Notes: generated by a model not told the origin, from the sequence alone. A DNA stretch of 64,000 nucleotides from Spiroplasma endosymbiont of Clivina fossor (GCF_964031115.1 NZ_OZ035006.1:1799605-1863604); one strand, 5' to 3'; positions 44,621 to 56,243 are shown, counted from the stretch's first letter. Translations and numbers: made by a program.

Positions 44621-45688
44621 AGACTTCTTGCAAAATTAATATGATAATTATAATTTTTAAATTTAAAATAAATATAAAAGTGTTATTAAAATAATTTTTA
44701 GATTATTTTTACAAATATTTTGTCATTAAAACATAATAAAAATTATTATTTACAATAAAAAAAGACTGAAATTTTAAATTATCAAATATATTTAAACTAA
44801 TAGTTGTAAATTATAAATTGAAGCTATTAAATTAAATCTTAAAGCAAATCTTTTTCTACGATTTCGATATTTTTCACTAATAATTTTAAATTTTTTAAGT
44901 ATAGCAAAAACATTTTCAATAACAATTCTCATTTTTGAAATTCGCTCATTATTTTGCTTTTCTTCTTTATTTAAAGGGTTTTTCTTTGATTTTCTTTTAG
45001 GAATTAAAACATTATGATTAATTTTTTGTATGCCTTGATAACCTAAATCCACTAAAACAGTTGTTTCTGGTAAAAATTTAATTTTTGAATCTTTTAAAAT
45101 TTTAAAGTCATGGTTTTTACCATAAGAAAAATCAGAACTAATAATTTTTTTACTATCTTTTTCAATTATAACTTGTGTTTTTATTGTGTGTTTTTTCTTT
45201 TTTCCTGAGTAGTGCTGTTTTTGTCTTTTTTTGGGCGTTGGATTTGGCTTTCAGTTACATCAATTATAACAGTCTTATCTTTGAAATAATCTTTTAATAG
45301 TGATTTTTGACCAGTAAGTTGTTGAAAATTAGGGTGTTTTATTAAAGTGTCTTCAATTCATTTGATATTTCTATAACAACTACTTTCACTAATATCATAA
45401 CTTTTTGCAATATGAAAATAAGTTCTATATTCTCTTCAATATTCTAAAGTCATTAAAATACGATTTTCTAATGATAATTTATTGGTTCTTCCGCGACGAA
45501 ATCTCTTTTTTAATTCTTCTATTTTTAAAATTTCTAGCATTTTATTAAAAGTAGTATGTTTAATACCAGTTAATCTTAAAAAATTTTTATCACTTATTTG
45601 ATTATTTTTTTTAAATTTCATTTAAATTCCACCTTTTTATTAAAAACAACAATTCAATTATATTTTAAATTAATTTTGCAAGAAGTCT
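44621..45688 (-). mobile_element. IS5-A copy A9
   Basis: 1068 bp, target duplication AAT at 44618-44620 and 45689-45691, inside IS3 orfB. Confidence 0.95.
44792..45621 (-). CDS. IS5-A transposase (A9)
   Basis: Intact orfA and orfB. Confidence 0.9.
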
Positions 45689-46102
45689 AATGTCATTTAG
45701 TACCAACTTGAACATATGTTAAATCACTAACAACAACTTCATTGGGTTTTTGGTCATTAAATTGACGATTTAAAACATTATTAATTTGGTCATTATTAAC
45801 TGTTTTTTCATGATTACGATATTTTAATTTGGTGTATTTAGAAACCAAATTATTTTTGATCATAATGAATCGGATTTTTCGTCGTGATAAGATGATATTT
45901 TTTCTTATTAAAACAGCTTTAATTTTACGAGCACCATAAATCTTACGACTTTTATTAAATGCACTGATAACTTCTTGTTCATAATTATTAATATCAAACT
46001 TAGTGCATTTATTAGTTTGATAATAATATGTTGATTTTAGTAAACCTAAAATCTTACATATTTTCCTCACTGAATATTTAGTTTTGTTGTTATTAATTAT
46101 TG

Positions 46103-46381
46103 TTATTTTTTGCCGATTATCAGTGCTGCTTGCTTTAAAATGTCATTTTCCATTCGTAATTGTTGGTTTTCTTTTCGCAAGTAAATTAATTCATTTTCTT
46201 CGACAGTGCGATTATCTTTTGCTTTAAATGACCCAGAATTATTATAATTTTTAACTCAACTATAAATAGTTGGTTTTGGTAAATTATATTCTTTCCCTAA
46301 ATTAATAACACTTTTGCCATTTTTGTATAGCATTACAATTTGTTTTTTAAATTCTTCAGAGTATGAGGTTTTATTTCCCAT
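46103..46381 (-). CDS. IS3-family orfA (helix-turn-helix, leucine zipper)
   Basis: 92 residues: [23 protein letters not shown] with [20 protein letters not shown], then a coiled coil [20 protein letters not shown]. Ends LIIGKK at the slip site into orfB. Confidence 0.88.
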
Positions 46382-46777
46382 TTTTATATTCCTTCTTTCT
46401 TAATAATTTTGAAGTCTATATAATTATGGTCCAATTTATTGTAGCCTATCCACTTGCACGGCAATTTTTACATAAATATTTTTGTTTTCCTTCTGAATTA
46501 TGTCCATTTTTAACGCAACGGTAAGATTCACATTTAGGGCATTTAATACCTTGCGCTCTAAATTTTTGATCAATTTCATTTAAACGTTTTTGTTTTTTTA
46601 TTAATTCTGCTTGTTGTTTGACTTTTTTATAAAATTCTAAAAATTGATCATCTGTTAAAGTATTTACTAGTTCTTGAATTATTTTTTCCATAATTATTAT
46701 CCCCCTCTATCATATTAAAAATATACCTAAAATTAAGTATATTCAATAAATATCAAGAGTTTTCGACAAAATTAAAA

Positions 46778-47943
46778 CCCAATTTTGAATTGGCATCGTT
46801 CATTTCTTAACCATATTTTGAAATGCTAAATAAAATATTTTAAAAACTGATGCGTCATTAGGAAAAATCTTTTTATTCTTAATGACTTTTCTTAGTTGAC
46901 TATTAACAGATTCAATCGCATTAGTTGTGTAAATAATCCTTCTAAATTCTTGAGGATATTCAAGAAAAATTATTAAATTATTTCAGTTATTTTTTCATGA
47001 TTTAGTAATTTGTGGATACTTTTTATTTCATTTTTCTGAAAAATGATCTAAAGCAACTACCGCTATTTCTTCATTAATTGCTGTATAAATTGATTTTAAA
47101 TCATTAGCTACAAGTTTGCGATCTTTGTAAGGGACAAATTTTAAACTATTACGAATTTGATGAACGATGCATAATTGGTGCTGTGTTTTTGGGAACACAG
47201 CTTCTATTGCATCAGACATTCCAGTTAAATTATCGCTACAAGCAACAAGAATATCTTGTAACCCACGATTTTTCATTTCCGTAAGATTATTAAGTCAAAA
47301 TTTGGTTCCCTCATTCTCGCTAATTCACATTCCTAAAATATCTTTTAAACCATCTAAATTAATTCCTAAGGCAAGATAAACTGCTTTATTTATTATTCGT
47401 TTATCTTGCTTTACTTTAACAACAATACAATCAAAATAAACAATCGGATAAATCTTCTCTAAAGGTTTAGTTTGTCACATTTTAACTTCTTCAATAACAT
47501 CATCAGTTATTTGACTAATTAAACTTTCTGAAATTTCTGCTCCGTGATAGAATTCTTGCAATTGTGCTTTGATATCAGAAATTGTCATTCCTCTTGCATA
47601 TAAAGAAATTACTTTTTGATCAAAGTTATCAAATCTTCTTTGTCTTTTCGGAATAATTACTGGTTCAAAAGTACTATTTCCATCTCTTGGTACATCAATT
47701 GCGATTGAACCATTTTTAGTAATAATGGTTTTTTGTGTGTTGCCATTTCTTTTATTATGATTCTCATCAGTTTCAAGATAATCTTTAATTTCCGTATTTA
47801 ACATTCGTTCAGTTAATTTTTTGGTAAATTCCTGAAAAATAGTATTGCCTTTAAATAAATCTTGTGGATTATCAATATTTTCTAAAAAATAATCAACAAC
47901 TTTATCAATTGCATCAGGTTCTTTTTTTATTTTTTTTTGTCAT
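46778..47943 (-). pseudogene. IS256-family transposase, frameshifted and truncated (copy 4)
   Basis: 9-A tract after the start (frame broken, as in copy 1); loses the last residues after MPIQNWG. Carries RDGNSTF for RDRNSTF. Confidence 0.9.
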
Positions 47944-48011
47944 TTTCTGTTCTCCTTCGTTTAAGTATAATTCAGAATGAATTATCGAGACACAGAATTT
48001 TGGACAGGCCC
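46778..48011 (-). mobile_element. IS256-family element, copy 4, 3' end lost
   Basis: The last 85-90 bp at the 3' side are missing at the junction with IS1595 Z7. The 5' repeat ends at 48011 and abuts a 47-bp piece of another IS256 3' end (48012-48058). Confidence 0.9.
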
Positions 48012-48072
48012 TGAATTTAAGTTAATCACTTAGAGACGCAGTTAATTGTACAATCTCCATTTTACAGTTTAA

Positions 48073-48540
48073 TTATTTTTTTAATTCTGCTTTAAAAGAT
48101 AGTATTTTTATTGGAGTAGTAATTGTTTCATTAGCAATTTTAACATGAGTATTTGAGGCAATAAATTCTGTTTTATCAAACATTTTGTTATTTTTTATTG
48201 TAATTTTTAATCTTTTAAGCTCGTTTCATACTATATCATTTTTCTCAAAATGTAAACTTTTTAAACCACAATTAGGTCTTCAATTTTCTTCGCAACTACT
48301 AGTTCCATCATATTTTAATCATTTTGGAATATTAATAATTTCTTCTTTTTTGGTGTTATAAAAATCTATTTCATATTTATCGTTATAGTTATATGTAATT
48401 TGAATTTTAACATTTGATAAATTTAATTCGTTAATTATTAGCGGTTCAGCCGGTGACAATTGTTTTTTGTTTGAACAAGCACAAGCAGTTATGGGTAATA
48501 TTGTTAATCCTAAAATAGCCATTATATTTAAAATTTTCAT
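48073..48540 (-). CDS. Plectrovirus solo-domain lipoprotein (cassette Y1), candidate exclusion/decoy protein
   Basis: 155 residues. Signal peptide MKILNIMAILGLTILPITAC with lipobox ITAC, then a short QLSPAEPLIINE spacer, then one domain from LNLSNVKIQITYNYND to ILSFKAE, ending LKK. That domain differs from the N-terminal domain of the adjacent large phage protein (cassette Y1) at only about 3 of 113 residues. Own SD (AAAGGAG) and stop; starts 50 bp after the large gene. Lipid-anchored on the outer face of the cell membrane. Role in blocking phage attachment is inferred. Confidence 0.8.
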
Positions 48541-50111
48541 TTTTTAACTCCTTTATTTTATTTTTTTATTATATATATAATTATACAAAAATTCTTAATA
48601 TCATTAGAAAAATGGCAAAACCGATTAAAAATTGAAATGTATAGTAAAAAGCTGGTACGATTTTAAAAACTGGAAAAATGGCAGTTGAAAAATTAACTGT
48701 TGCTTTTGCAATAGTTGCTAGGGGTCGTAAAATGGTAATGACTTGTGAAGCTGTCAGCATTCAATTTATCATTTTGATACCAGCATTTTGAATCGCACAG
48801 CCAATATCGTTAAATGTGGGTATTCATCGCCCGGAATATTTACAATTTGCCGGCGGAATTAAGTCGTCTCATTCACTGTTATTTGAACCATCAGGAATAA
48901 ACGCTGTGGAATTTAAAACATTAAAGTCATAAATTTTAAAATTGTAGTTATAGGTATTACCTTTGTGATAAAGTGGAAAAGTTAAGGTAAAAATATTAAT
49001 ACCATAACGAATATCAATATCGGTATTGAGATAATTAATACTGTTAGCGGTTTTGTTGGTTGGTAAGGCGATGAGTTTATTATCATAAGATTTAAGGACA
49101 TTAAATTCAATTTGATAGATACTGTTATTATTTTTAATAGCATTAAAATTATCTTGGTGCGTTTTTTTATCAAAAGTAAAGAAATAACTTCGTAGTAATA
49201 ATTCCGAATTACCGGTAACATTGATTAAATATTTTTTGGGATAAAAAGTAATTAACGAACGATAAAAGAAACCGATTTGAATAAAGTAATCTTTGTTGTA
49301 ATTATCTACTCCCTTAAAATCAATTTCGGTATGAGTTTTTTCGTCCATATCAAAAGTAGCATAAAATAAACTGGCAAAGAAGTTACCAAGGATTTCATAG
49401 ATTTCGTCAAAAACATTTTTGTAATCGCTATTGTTAATACTAGAAATGTTGTTTTTAAAATAAAGGTAAATGTCGTTCCTTAATTTGGGATCGTAGCGTA
49501 AAAAACTAAATTTAACATTGAGATAATTTAATGTTCCAAAAAGGTACTTAATTAGGTAATAATCGTTAGTGCTTTTGGTGTTATATTTTCAGATTTCACT
49601 TTCACCGTGTAATAATTGTAAATAGTTATTACCTGCGATTAAGGTTTTATTAAAAGCTTTAATTTTTAAAATATTTGTATTAATTTCATCTTCACCGCTA
49701 GAAGTTTTGTGATAAAAATAGCTTTCGTTTTTAAAACCGTGGTTTTTAATGGTAAATTCTTTGTAATAACCTTTTTCTAAGGTGTCAATAAAATTAAATA
49801 CTGGTGTTCAATAAAGATAAGAATAATTAAATTTGTCAAAATCACCACGATGAATCATTTAAATAGTCAAGATTATCAATGATATCTGTATAATTATGGT
49901 TTCCATCAAATTTGGTGGTTGTTTCTGGCAAATCAATATCAGTTGTCGGTTTGGTTTGTGTTTCCGCTTTAAAAGATAGTATTTTTATTGGAGTAGTAAT
50001 TGTTTCATTAGCAATTTTAACATGAGTATTTGAGACAATAAATTCTGTTTTATCAAACATTTTGTCATTTTTTATTGTAATTTTTAATCTTTTAAGCTCG
50101 TTTCATACTAT

Positions 50112-51017
50112 AGACTTGGTACATAACTATAACTAGCTTAATTCAAAATTATATATTCCTGAAATTAAGTTAAATCGTAATCCAAATCTTCTAATCTTAT
50201 TGCGATAACGATAAACTAGTATTTTAAATCTTTTTAATCTAGCAAAAACATGTTCAATGACAATTCTAACTTTACTTAAAAAGCTATTATATTCCTTTTT
50301 ATCTGGATTTAAAGGATTATTTTTACTCTTTTTAATTGGCAATAATGTATTTTTATGAACATTTTGCAAACCTTGATATCCTGAATCGGCAATTAATTCT
50401 AATTTTGGATTTATAAGTGTATTTGATTTTAAAAATAACTTATAATCATGAGTACTGCCATAACAAAAATCTACTGAAATAATTTTATTGTTAAATAAAT
50501 CAATAATTATTTGCGATTTTAATGAATGTTGCCTTTTCTTACCAGAAAATAATAATTTTAGTTTTTTTTAATTCTTTCAATTGGAATTTCTGTAGCATCA
50601 ATTGCTAATAAATTATTAGTAGTACCCTTATTTTCTAATAATATCTTTTTGCCAGGTATATGAAAGTGACTATTTTTTATTAGAGTATTTTCAACTCAAA
50701 AGATATTACGAATACAACTAACATGACTAATATTATATTTTTTTGCAATAATACGATATGTACTATATTCTTTTCAGTATTCTAAAGTCATAAGTAATCT
50801 TTGCTCTATTGATAATTTATTTGGTCTACCACCAATTTGTTTTTGTTTAGCTTCACCTTCTTTTAAAATTTCTACCATTTTCATGAAAGTTTTATATTTT
50901 ATGCCTATTAAACTATAAAATTCGTTTTCGTCTTTGTATTTATCTAACATTTGTACTTCACCTAGGAAATAATATTATCAAAATAGTAGATAAAATTAAA
51001 GGTTATGTACCAAGTCT
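50112..51017 (-). mobile_element. IS5-family element IS5-B, complete copy
   Basis: 906 bp, ends AGACTTGGTACATAAC and inverse, target duplication TAT at 50109-50111 and 51018-51020. Confidence 0.93.
50133..50950 (-). CDS. IS5-B transposase, orfA/orfB with -1 frameshift
   Basis: orfA MLDKYKDENEFYSLIGIKYK to IDATEIPIERIKKN. A -1 slip on the A8 tract (about 50567-50574) enters orfB with LFSGKKRQHSLKSQIIID, DSGYQGLQNVHKN and VIEHVFARLKRFKI. About 272 residues. Same fold and slip logic as IS5-A, with roughly half the residues identical by eye. Confidence 0.88.
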
Positions 51018-51457
51018 TATATCATTTTTCTCAAAATGTAAACTTTTTAAACCACAATTAGGTCTTCAATTTTCTTCGCAACTACTAGTTCCATCATATT
51101 TTAATCATTTTGGAATATTGATAATTTCTTCTTTTTTGGTGCTATAAAAATCTATTTCATATTTATCGTTATAGTTATATGTAATTTGAATTTTAACATT
51201 TGATAAATTTAACATATAAGTTTCTTTGCTTTCTCTTTTATTTCTAATTAGTGATTGTGTATATTTGTGTGTTGTTATTTCACTATTGTTAATATTTTGG
51301 GGAATGATAAAAATGTTATTAAAACTAATAATTAACACGGTAAATATTTTCATAAACATTTTTATCATTCCTTTTTAAAATATTTTATTTTTCGTTGTTC
51401 TTTTTTCTTTAATTTTTTTAATAAGTCACTCAATACCACAATTTATAATTCATGTAA

Positions 51458-51504
51458 TATACCACAGACTTATGACAAACACAAGCAGTTTTTTAAAAAA
51501 GGGG
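51458..51504. repeat. 48-bp phage-flank repeat
   Basis: TAATATACCACAGACTTATG onward; identical to 42107-42155. The rest of 51369-51562 shows no gene. Confidence 0.5.
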
Positions 51505-51562
51505 TCGAATTTATTTTTTTATTTAAAATTTTTATAAATAATTAAAATTCTAATAGAATTTT

Positions 51563-52708
51563 TTTTAATTTTGTCGAAAACTCTTGATATTTATTGAATA
51601 TACTTAATTTTAGGTATATTTTTAATATGATAGAGGTGGATAATAATTATGGAAAAAATAATTCAAGAACTAGTAAATACTTTAACAGATGATCAATTTT
51701 TAGAATTTTATGAAAAAGTCAAACAACAAGCAGAATTAATAAAAAAACAAAAACGGTTAAATGAAATTGATCAAAAATTTAGAGCGCAAGGTATTAAATG
51801 CCCTAAATGTGAATTTTACCATTGCGTTAAAAATGGACATAATTCAGAAGGGAAACAAAAATATTTATGTAAAAATTGCCGTGCAAGTTTTGACGCTTTT
51901 CGTAATCATTTTATTTATTGAAGTCATTTAAATTATGAACAATGAAATTTATTGATTCAAATTTCATTGCTGGGGCAATCTAGTAAAACAATTTTTCGTT
52001 TTATTAAAACTACATTAAAAACTGCTTGATATAATCGTCAAAAATTAATGAAATCAAAACAATTAGAAAATACCCAATTAAAATTTAAAAAATTATCTGG
52101 TAAAATCCAAATCGATGAAACATTTATTAAAGAAATCCATAAAGGAAATTTCAAATATAAAACTGATCCACGAAGAATTCACCTTGACCCATTCGCAACT
52201 AATACTAAATGCTGTATTCAAATGGCAATTGATAATAATAACAATATTTATGTTAAATCCACAAACACCAAACGTTTACAAAAACAATGAGTTATTGAAA
52301 ATATGAACAAAGAATTAATTAACGAAAATTCAATTATTACTTCCGATATGCAAAAATTATATTTTTTAGTAGCAAAACAAACAAATTCTACTTTATGTGT
52401 AACTAAAACAACAATTAATCCTGAAGCTAGTTATCGTAACTTAAATAAAATCAGTAAATTACAATCTAGTCTTAAAGAAGCCTTAATTCATTATCATGGT
52501 TTAGGTTTTACTAATATTCAAAATTATTTAAATCTCTGAAAATGAAAATACCAACATAAGGGTTTAACTCCAAACCAACAAACAGTGGTATTATATTTTA
52601 ATGTATAAAAAAAGTTAAAGTAAAAATAGTAATTTTACATAAAAGCCTTTTAAAATTATCAAGTTGATGATTTTTTTTATTTTATCAAGAGTTTTCGACA
52701 AAATTAAA
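51563..52708 (+). mobile_element. IS1595-type element, copy Z8
   Basis: Duplication AGAATTTT at 51555-51562 and 52709-52716. Confidence 0.93.
51649..52608 (+). CDS. IS1595-type transposase (Z8)
   Basis: Intact. CEFYHC for CESYHC, a change shared with Z9, so the two are sister copies. Confidence 0.92.
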
Positions 52709-52740
52709 AGAATTTTTTGAAAGAAAGCATTATACTTAAA

Positions 52741-52842
52741 TTTTAAAGCAAAGAAATTGCAGATTAATTTTTGGAGAAGGGTGTTGATTGTTCGATAAAT
52801 TTTATTAATTAGTAAAAATTTACGAAAAGGAAATTAATTAAT
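52741..52842 (+). promoter_or_regulatory. Conserved leader of secreted-protein genes, copy 2
   Basis: Contains TTTTTGGAGAAGGGTGTT, ATAAATTTTATTAATTAGTA and TTTACGAAAAGGAAATTAAT, aligned with the leaders at 29407-29500 and 56527-56620. Confidence 0.6.
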
Positions 52843-53169
52843 ATGAAAAAATTACTAAGTATAGTAGCGGCGGTTAGTTTAACTGCAACTGGAGCAAGCA
52901 CTATCAGTGCTTGTAAACAACATGAAAAATTTGAAGATACTATTTTTAAATTTATTAAAAAAATAGATGACATGTTTGAAAATCCTACTTATGAAAAAAC
53001 GATTACAGAAAAAGCAGGAATAGATGATTGAAATGAAATTAAAAATAATTGAAATAAACAAAAAGAAAATTTTAGTAATATTGATTATTCTACTATTTCA
53101 AAAGATGAAAAAGAATCTATCATTGTTATAATAAAAGAATTTGAAAAATTATTTAAACTGGACGCATAA
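52843..53169 (+). CDS. Small lipoprotein with C terminus in a MITE end
   Basis: 108 residues. MKKLLSIVAAVSLTATGAST then ISAC lipobox, followed by a charged helical domain (KQHEKFEDTIFKFIKKIDDM; KDEKESIIVIIKEFEKLFKL). Ends KLDA with TAA inside the GGACGCATAAAG end repeat, so the original C terminus was replaced. UGA codons at IDDWNEIKNNWN. Anchored at the outer membrane face. Function unknown. Confidence 0.75.
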
Positions 53170-53290
53170 AGTTTTGTTAGGTGGGTAAAGATTTGAGTAA
53201 TTTTGAAAAAAAAGTAATCATAATTTAATTATCATTTTATCTAAAAAATAAGTAATAAAACAAAATATTTAACATTAAACTTCTTGCATT
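53160..53290 (+). repeat. MITE left arm, isolated
   Basis: About 130 bp aligning with 1296-1425 (GCATAAAGTTTTGTTAGGTG onward). No right arm nearby. Confidence 0.7.
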
Positions 53291-53526
53291 ACTTAATTAT
53301 TTAAAAAATATTAGACTTGGTACATAACTATAACTAGCTTAATTCAAAATTATATATTCCTGAAATTAAGTTAAATCGTAATCCAAATCTTCTAATCTTA
53401 TTGCGATAACGATAAACTAGTATTTTAAATCTTTTTAATCTAGCAAAAACATGTTCAATGACACAATTCTAACTTTACTTAAAAAGCTATTATATTCCTT
53501 TTTATCTGGATTTAAAGGATTATTTT

Positions 53527-54672
53527 TTTTAATTTTGTCGAAAACTCTTGATATTTATTGAATATACTTAATTTTAGGTATATTTTAATATGATAGAGGT
53601 GGATAATAATTATGGAAAAAATAATTCAAGAACTAGTAAATACTTTAACAGATGATCAATTTTTAGAATTTTATGAAAAAGTCAAACAACAAGCAGAATT
53701 AATAAAAAAACAAAAACGGTTAAATGAAATTGATCAAAAATTTAGAGCGCAAGGTATTAAATGCCCTAAATGTGAATTTTACCATTGCGTTAAAAATGGA
53801 CATAATTCAGAAGGGAAACAAAAATATTTATGTAAAAATTGCCGTGCAAGTTTTGACGCTTTTCGTAATCATTTTATTTATTGAAGTCATTTAAATTATG
53901 AACAATGAAATTTATTGATTCAAATTTCATTGCTGGGGCAATCTAGTAAAACAATTTCTCGTTTTATTAAAACTACATTAAAAACTGCTTGATATAATCG
54001 TCAAAAATTAATGAAATCAAAACAATTAGAAAATACCCAATTAAAATTTAAAAAATTATCTGGTAAAATCCAAATCGATGAAACATTTATTAAAGAAATC
54101 CATAAAGGAAATTTCAAATATAAAACTGATCCACGAAGAATTCACCTTGACCCATTCGCAACTAATACTAAATGCTGTATTCAAATGGCAATTGATAATA
54201 ATAACAATATTTATGTTAAATCCACAAACATCAAACGTTTACAAAAACAATGAGTTATTGAAAATATGAACAAAGAATTAATTAACGAAAATTCAATTAT
54301 TACTTCTGATATGCAAAAATTATATTTTTTAGTAGCAAAACAAACAAATTCTACTTTATGTGTAACTAAAACAACAATTAATTCTGAAGCTAGTTATCGT
54401 AACTTAAATAAAATCAGTAAATTACAATCTAGTCTTAAAGAAGCCTTAATTCATTATCATGGTTTAGGTTTTACTAATATTCAAAATTATTTAAATCTCT
54501 GAAAATGAAAATACCAACATAAGGGTTTAACTCCAAATCAACAAACAGCGGTATTATATTTTAATGTATAAAAAAAGTTAAAGTAAAAATAGTAATTTTA
54601 CATAAAAGCCTTTTAAAATTATCAAGTTGATGATTTTTTTTATTTTATCAAGAGTTTTCGACAAAATTAAAA
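53527..54672 (+). mobile_element. IS1595-type element, copy Z9
   Basis: Duplication ATTATTTT at 53519-53526 and 54673-54680; the undisturbed target can be read in the intact IS5-B. Confidence 0.96.
53612..54571 (+). CDS. IS1595-type transposase (Z9)
   Basis: Intact. CEFYHC as in Z8; also STNIKRL and INSEASY substitutions. Confidence 0.9.
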
Positions 54673-55099
54673 ATTATTTTTACTCTTTTTAATTGGCAAT
54701 AATGTATTTTTATGAACATTTTGCAAACCTTGATATCCTGAATCGGCAATTAATTCTAATTTTGGATTTATAAGTGTATTTGATTTTAAAAATAACTTAT
54801 AATCATGAGTACTGCCATAACAAAAATCTACTGAAATAATTTTATTGTTAAATAAATCAATAATTATTTGCGATTTTAATGAATGTTGCCTTTTCTTACC
54901 AGAAAATAATAATTTTAGTTTTTTTTAATTCTTTCAATTGGAATTTCTGTAGCATCAATTGCTAATAAATTATTAGTAGTACCCTTATTTTCTAATAATA
55001 TCTTTTTGCCAGGTATATGAAAGTGACTATTTTTTATTAGAGTATTTTCAACTCAAAAGATATTACGAATACAACTAACATGACTAATATTATATTTTT

Positions 55100-56243
55100 T
55101 TTTAATTTTGTCGAAAACTCTTGATATTTATTGAATATACTTAATTTTAGGTATATTTTAATATGATAGAGGTGGATAATAATTATGGAAAAAATAATTC
55201 AAGAACTAGTAAATACTTTAACAGATGATCAATTTTTAGAATTTTATGAAAAAGTCAAACAACAAGCAGAATTAATAAAAAAACAAAAACGTTTAAATGA
55301 AATTGATCAAAAATTTAGAGCGCAAGGTATTAAATGCCCTAAATGTGAATCTTACCATTGCGTTAAAAATGGACATAATTCAGAAGGAAAACAAAAATAT
55401 TTATGTAAAAATTGCCGTGCAAGTTTTGACGCTTTTCGTAATCATTTTATTTATTGAAGTCATTTAAATTATGAACAATGAAATTTATTGATTCAAATTT
55501 CATTGCTGGGGCAATCTAGTAAAACAATTTCTCGTTTTATTAAAACTACATTAAAAACTGCTTGATATAATCGTCAAAAATTAATGAAATCAAAACAATT
55601 AGAAAATACCCAATTAAAATTTAAAAAATTATCTGGTAAAATCCAAATCGATGAAACATTTATTAAAGAAATTCATAAAGGAAATTTCAAATATAAAACT
55701 GATCCACGAAGAATTCACCTTGACCCATTCGCAACTAATACTAAATGCTGTATTCAAATGGCAATTGATAATAATAACAATATTTATGTTAAATCCACAA
55801 ACACCAAACGTTTACAAAAACAATGAGTTATTGAAAATATGAACAAAGAATTAATTAACGAAAATTTAATTATTACTTCTGATATGCAAAAATTATATTT
55901 TTTAGTAGCAAAACAAACAAATTCTACTTTATGTGTAACTAAAACAACAATTAATCCTGAAGCTAGTTATCGTAACTTAAATAAAATCAGTAAATTACAA
56001 TCTAGTCTTAAAGAAGCCTTAATTCATTATCATGGTTTAGGTTTTACTAATATTCAAAATTATTTAAATCTCTGAAAATGAAAATACCAACATAAGGGTT
56101 TAACTCCAAACCAACAAACAGCGGTATTATATTTTAATGTATAAAAAAGTTAAAGTAAAAATAGTAATTTTACATAAAAGCCTTTTAAAATTATCAAGTT
56201 GATGATTTTTTTTATTTTATCAAGAGTTTTCGACAAAATTAAA
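55100..56243 (+). mobile_element. IS1595-type element, copy Z10
   Basis: Duplication ATATTTTT at 55092-55099 and 56244-56251. Confidence 0.93.
55185..56144 (+). CDS. IS1595-type transposase (Z10)
   Basis: Intact; NENLIITSD for NENSIITSD beside the second catalytic Asp. Confidence 0.9.

Larger units (their letters stand above)
44199..46102 (-). pseudogene. IS3-family transposase orfB, interrupted by IS5-A A9
   Basis: DDE integrase-type protein. N-terminal part has KYSVRKICKILGLLKSTYYY, SRKIYGARKIKAVLI and VVVSDLTYVQVGTKWH (first D); after A9 the frame resumes YICLLIDLFNREVIGYSARP, then LFHTDRGNEF (second D), CPYDNAVAEATYKTFK (E) and NNIRIHGSLNYLTPVEF. Entered from orfA by a -1 slip near the AAAAAAT at 46103-46110. 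Removing A9 plus one AAT restores the frame, so it was active until that insertion. Confidence 0.88.
44170..46452 (-). mobile_element. IS3-family element inside IS1595 Z7
   Basis: About 1212 bp without the nested IS5-A. Ends TGGAATGGCAACC and, inverted, TGGATAGGCTACA; duplication CTT at 44167-44169 and 46453-46455. The only IS3 copy in the window. Confidence 0.9.
42375..46691 (-). pseudogene. IS1595-type transposase, twice interrupted (Z7)
   Basis: Start 46691. The zinc-ribbon half runs to 46453; the gene continues after the IS3 element at 44169 with the RNHFIY region and the catalytic half down to 43455; the last codon and stop lie left of IS5-A A8. Confidence 0.9.
42275..46777 (-). mobile_element. 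IS1595-type element Z7, split by IS5-A and by IS3
   Basis: Pieces 42275-42383, 43452-44169 and 46453-46777. The left flank TAAAAAAT matches the ATTTTTTA target seen in the MITE at 1481-1488; the right flank is IS256 sequence, so that side was lost by recombination. Confidence 0.9.
48591..51359 (-). pseudogene. Plectrovirus large membrane-anchored protein (SpV1 ORF1-like), cassette Y1, interrupted
   Basis: Likely start ATG 51359 (AAGGA nine bases upstream); an in-frame ATG at 51368 overlaps that SD. Order: hydrophobic N terminus, SLIRNKRESKE (RNKR), variable domain Y, P/T linker, conserved body, C-terminal anchor. IS5-B (50112-51017) sits in domain Y, and an extra A near 49858 shifts the frame after IIDNLDYL. 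The rest is open to TAA 48591. Without lesions the product would be about 620 residues. Confidence 0.8.

Noticed and set aside
53281-53312. Relic of an IS5-A end (ACTTCTTGCATTACTTAA)
   Set aside because: Similarity is confined to about 10 bases in AT-rich sequence; not enough to call an insertion scar.
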